DNA from: Limnephilus marmoratus
Taxonomy: Eukaryota; Arthropoda; Insecta; Trichoptera; Limnephilidae
Direction of reading: 5' to 3'
Assembly (NCBI GenBank): GCA_917880885.1
Contig: OU862919.1
Span: 51,869,058-51,933,057, forward strand
DNA length: 64,000 nt
Numbering within the stretch: the first letter of the stretch is position 1; every line of letters starts with the position of its first letter. The notes below the pieces were generated by a model, which made no database searches, had not been told where the DNA came from, and was given only the letters and a program-made list of their open reading frames with translations. The position numbers and the translations under genes were made by a program. Below are positions 63,708 through 64,000 of the stretch, in pieces.

Positions 63708-64000
63708 TTTTTTTTTTTTTTTTTTTTTTTAATTTCATATATTTTTTATTAGTAACAGATATTTGGGTTTTTTTTTGGCTACCACACTAGGCTAAGCCCG
63801 TGTTGTGGTAGTCATACATTTAATATTTTAACATTTCAAAAAATATTAAGAACTACTTAAAACTAAAGAGAAAAAAAAGACCATATTTTAAAGAAAAGTA
63901 AAAATGAAAATTCAAATTCAAATTTTGAAATACAAAAATTAATAATAAAAATTAAATGTTAAGAACTCAAGTGTTCTGTATAAATTAAAACATATAATTA
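63708..64000 (-). mobile_element. 3' end of a LINE, runs off the window
   Basis: On minus it ends in a 23-nt A run (63708-63730). Upstream, CTACCAC (63779-63785) pairs with GTGGTAG (63805-63811), and the loop side reads GCCTAGTGTGGTAG, close to CCCTAGTGGGGTT in the 3' hairpin of the 13-kb LINE. Confidence 0.6.

Overview
This window is eukaryotic and AT-rich, and nearly everything I can identify in it is transposable-element DNA. The best guess is an insect, possibly a beetle (low confidence). Pointers are a short run of TTAGG-type repeats, a Penelope-like element, tRNA-derived SINEs, several LINE fragments, mag-like and gypsy-like LTR retrotransposons, hAT/Tc1/piggyBac-type MITEs, and one 141-bp exon of an UNC-93-like membrane protein with good splice sites. 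The reading frames are broken by introns or decay, and there are no operons or bacterial signals.

Left part (1-17640): a hairpin with a hammerhead-like centre (447-609); two copies of one LINE family (765-1250 and 5488-7112, the second with a 48-nt A tail); a perfect 13-copy, 21-bp tandem array (1811-2083); a TIR element carrying CCTAA repeats (2992-3531); a hAT-type MITE (3693-4476, 8-bp duplication) with a Tc1/mariner-type MITE nested inside it (3997-4316); a GIY-YIG Penelope fragment (about 7113-8080, minus); fold-back structures at 8935-9127 and 10240-10812; and a second LINE (about 13 to 16.2 kb) apparently sitting inside a TTAA-flanked MITE (12390-16509).

Middle (17815-34893): two nearly complete LTR retrotransposons. 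Element 1 (17815-29350) has 865/881-bp LTRs, a gag, a textbook A_AAA_AAC -1 frameshift site at the gag stop, PR-RT, a second frame break, RNase H-integrase, and an unusually long (about 4.2 kb) non-coding 3' region with short tandem arrays. Element 2 (29968-34893) has 163-bp LTRs with no difference seen, a tRNA-Ser-like primer site, a fused gag-PR-RT frame, and RNase H-integrase separated by a small deletion. Both inserted recently by LTR comparison and both look disabled by one lesion.

Right part (34894-64000): tandem and inverted arrays built on GTCC/GCGTCC words, a large inverted-terminal-repeat structure (about 36925-39685) beside palindromic 70/71-bp satellites (40233-40690), dispersed copies of two non-coding repeat families (here called A and B), SINEs, further MITEs, LINE relics, and the UNC-93-like exon (48416-48556, minus). 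If that exon belongs to a working gene, much of the window is intron. The only host coding sequence I recognise is that exon; the remaining coding potential belongs to mobile elements.
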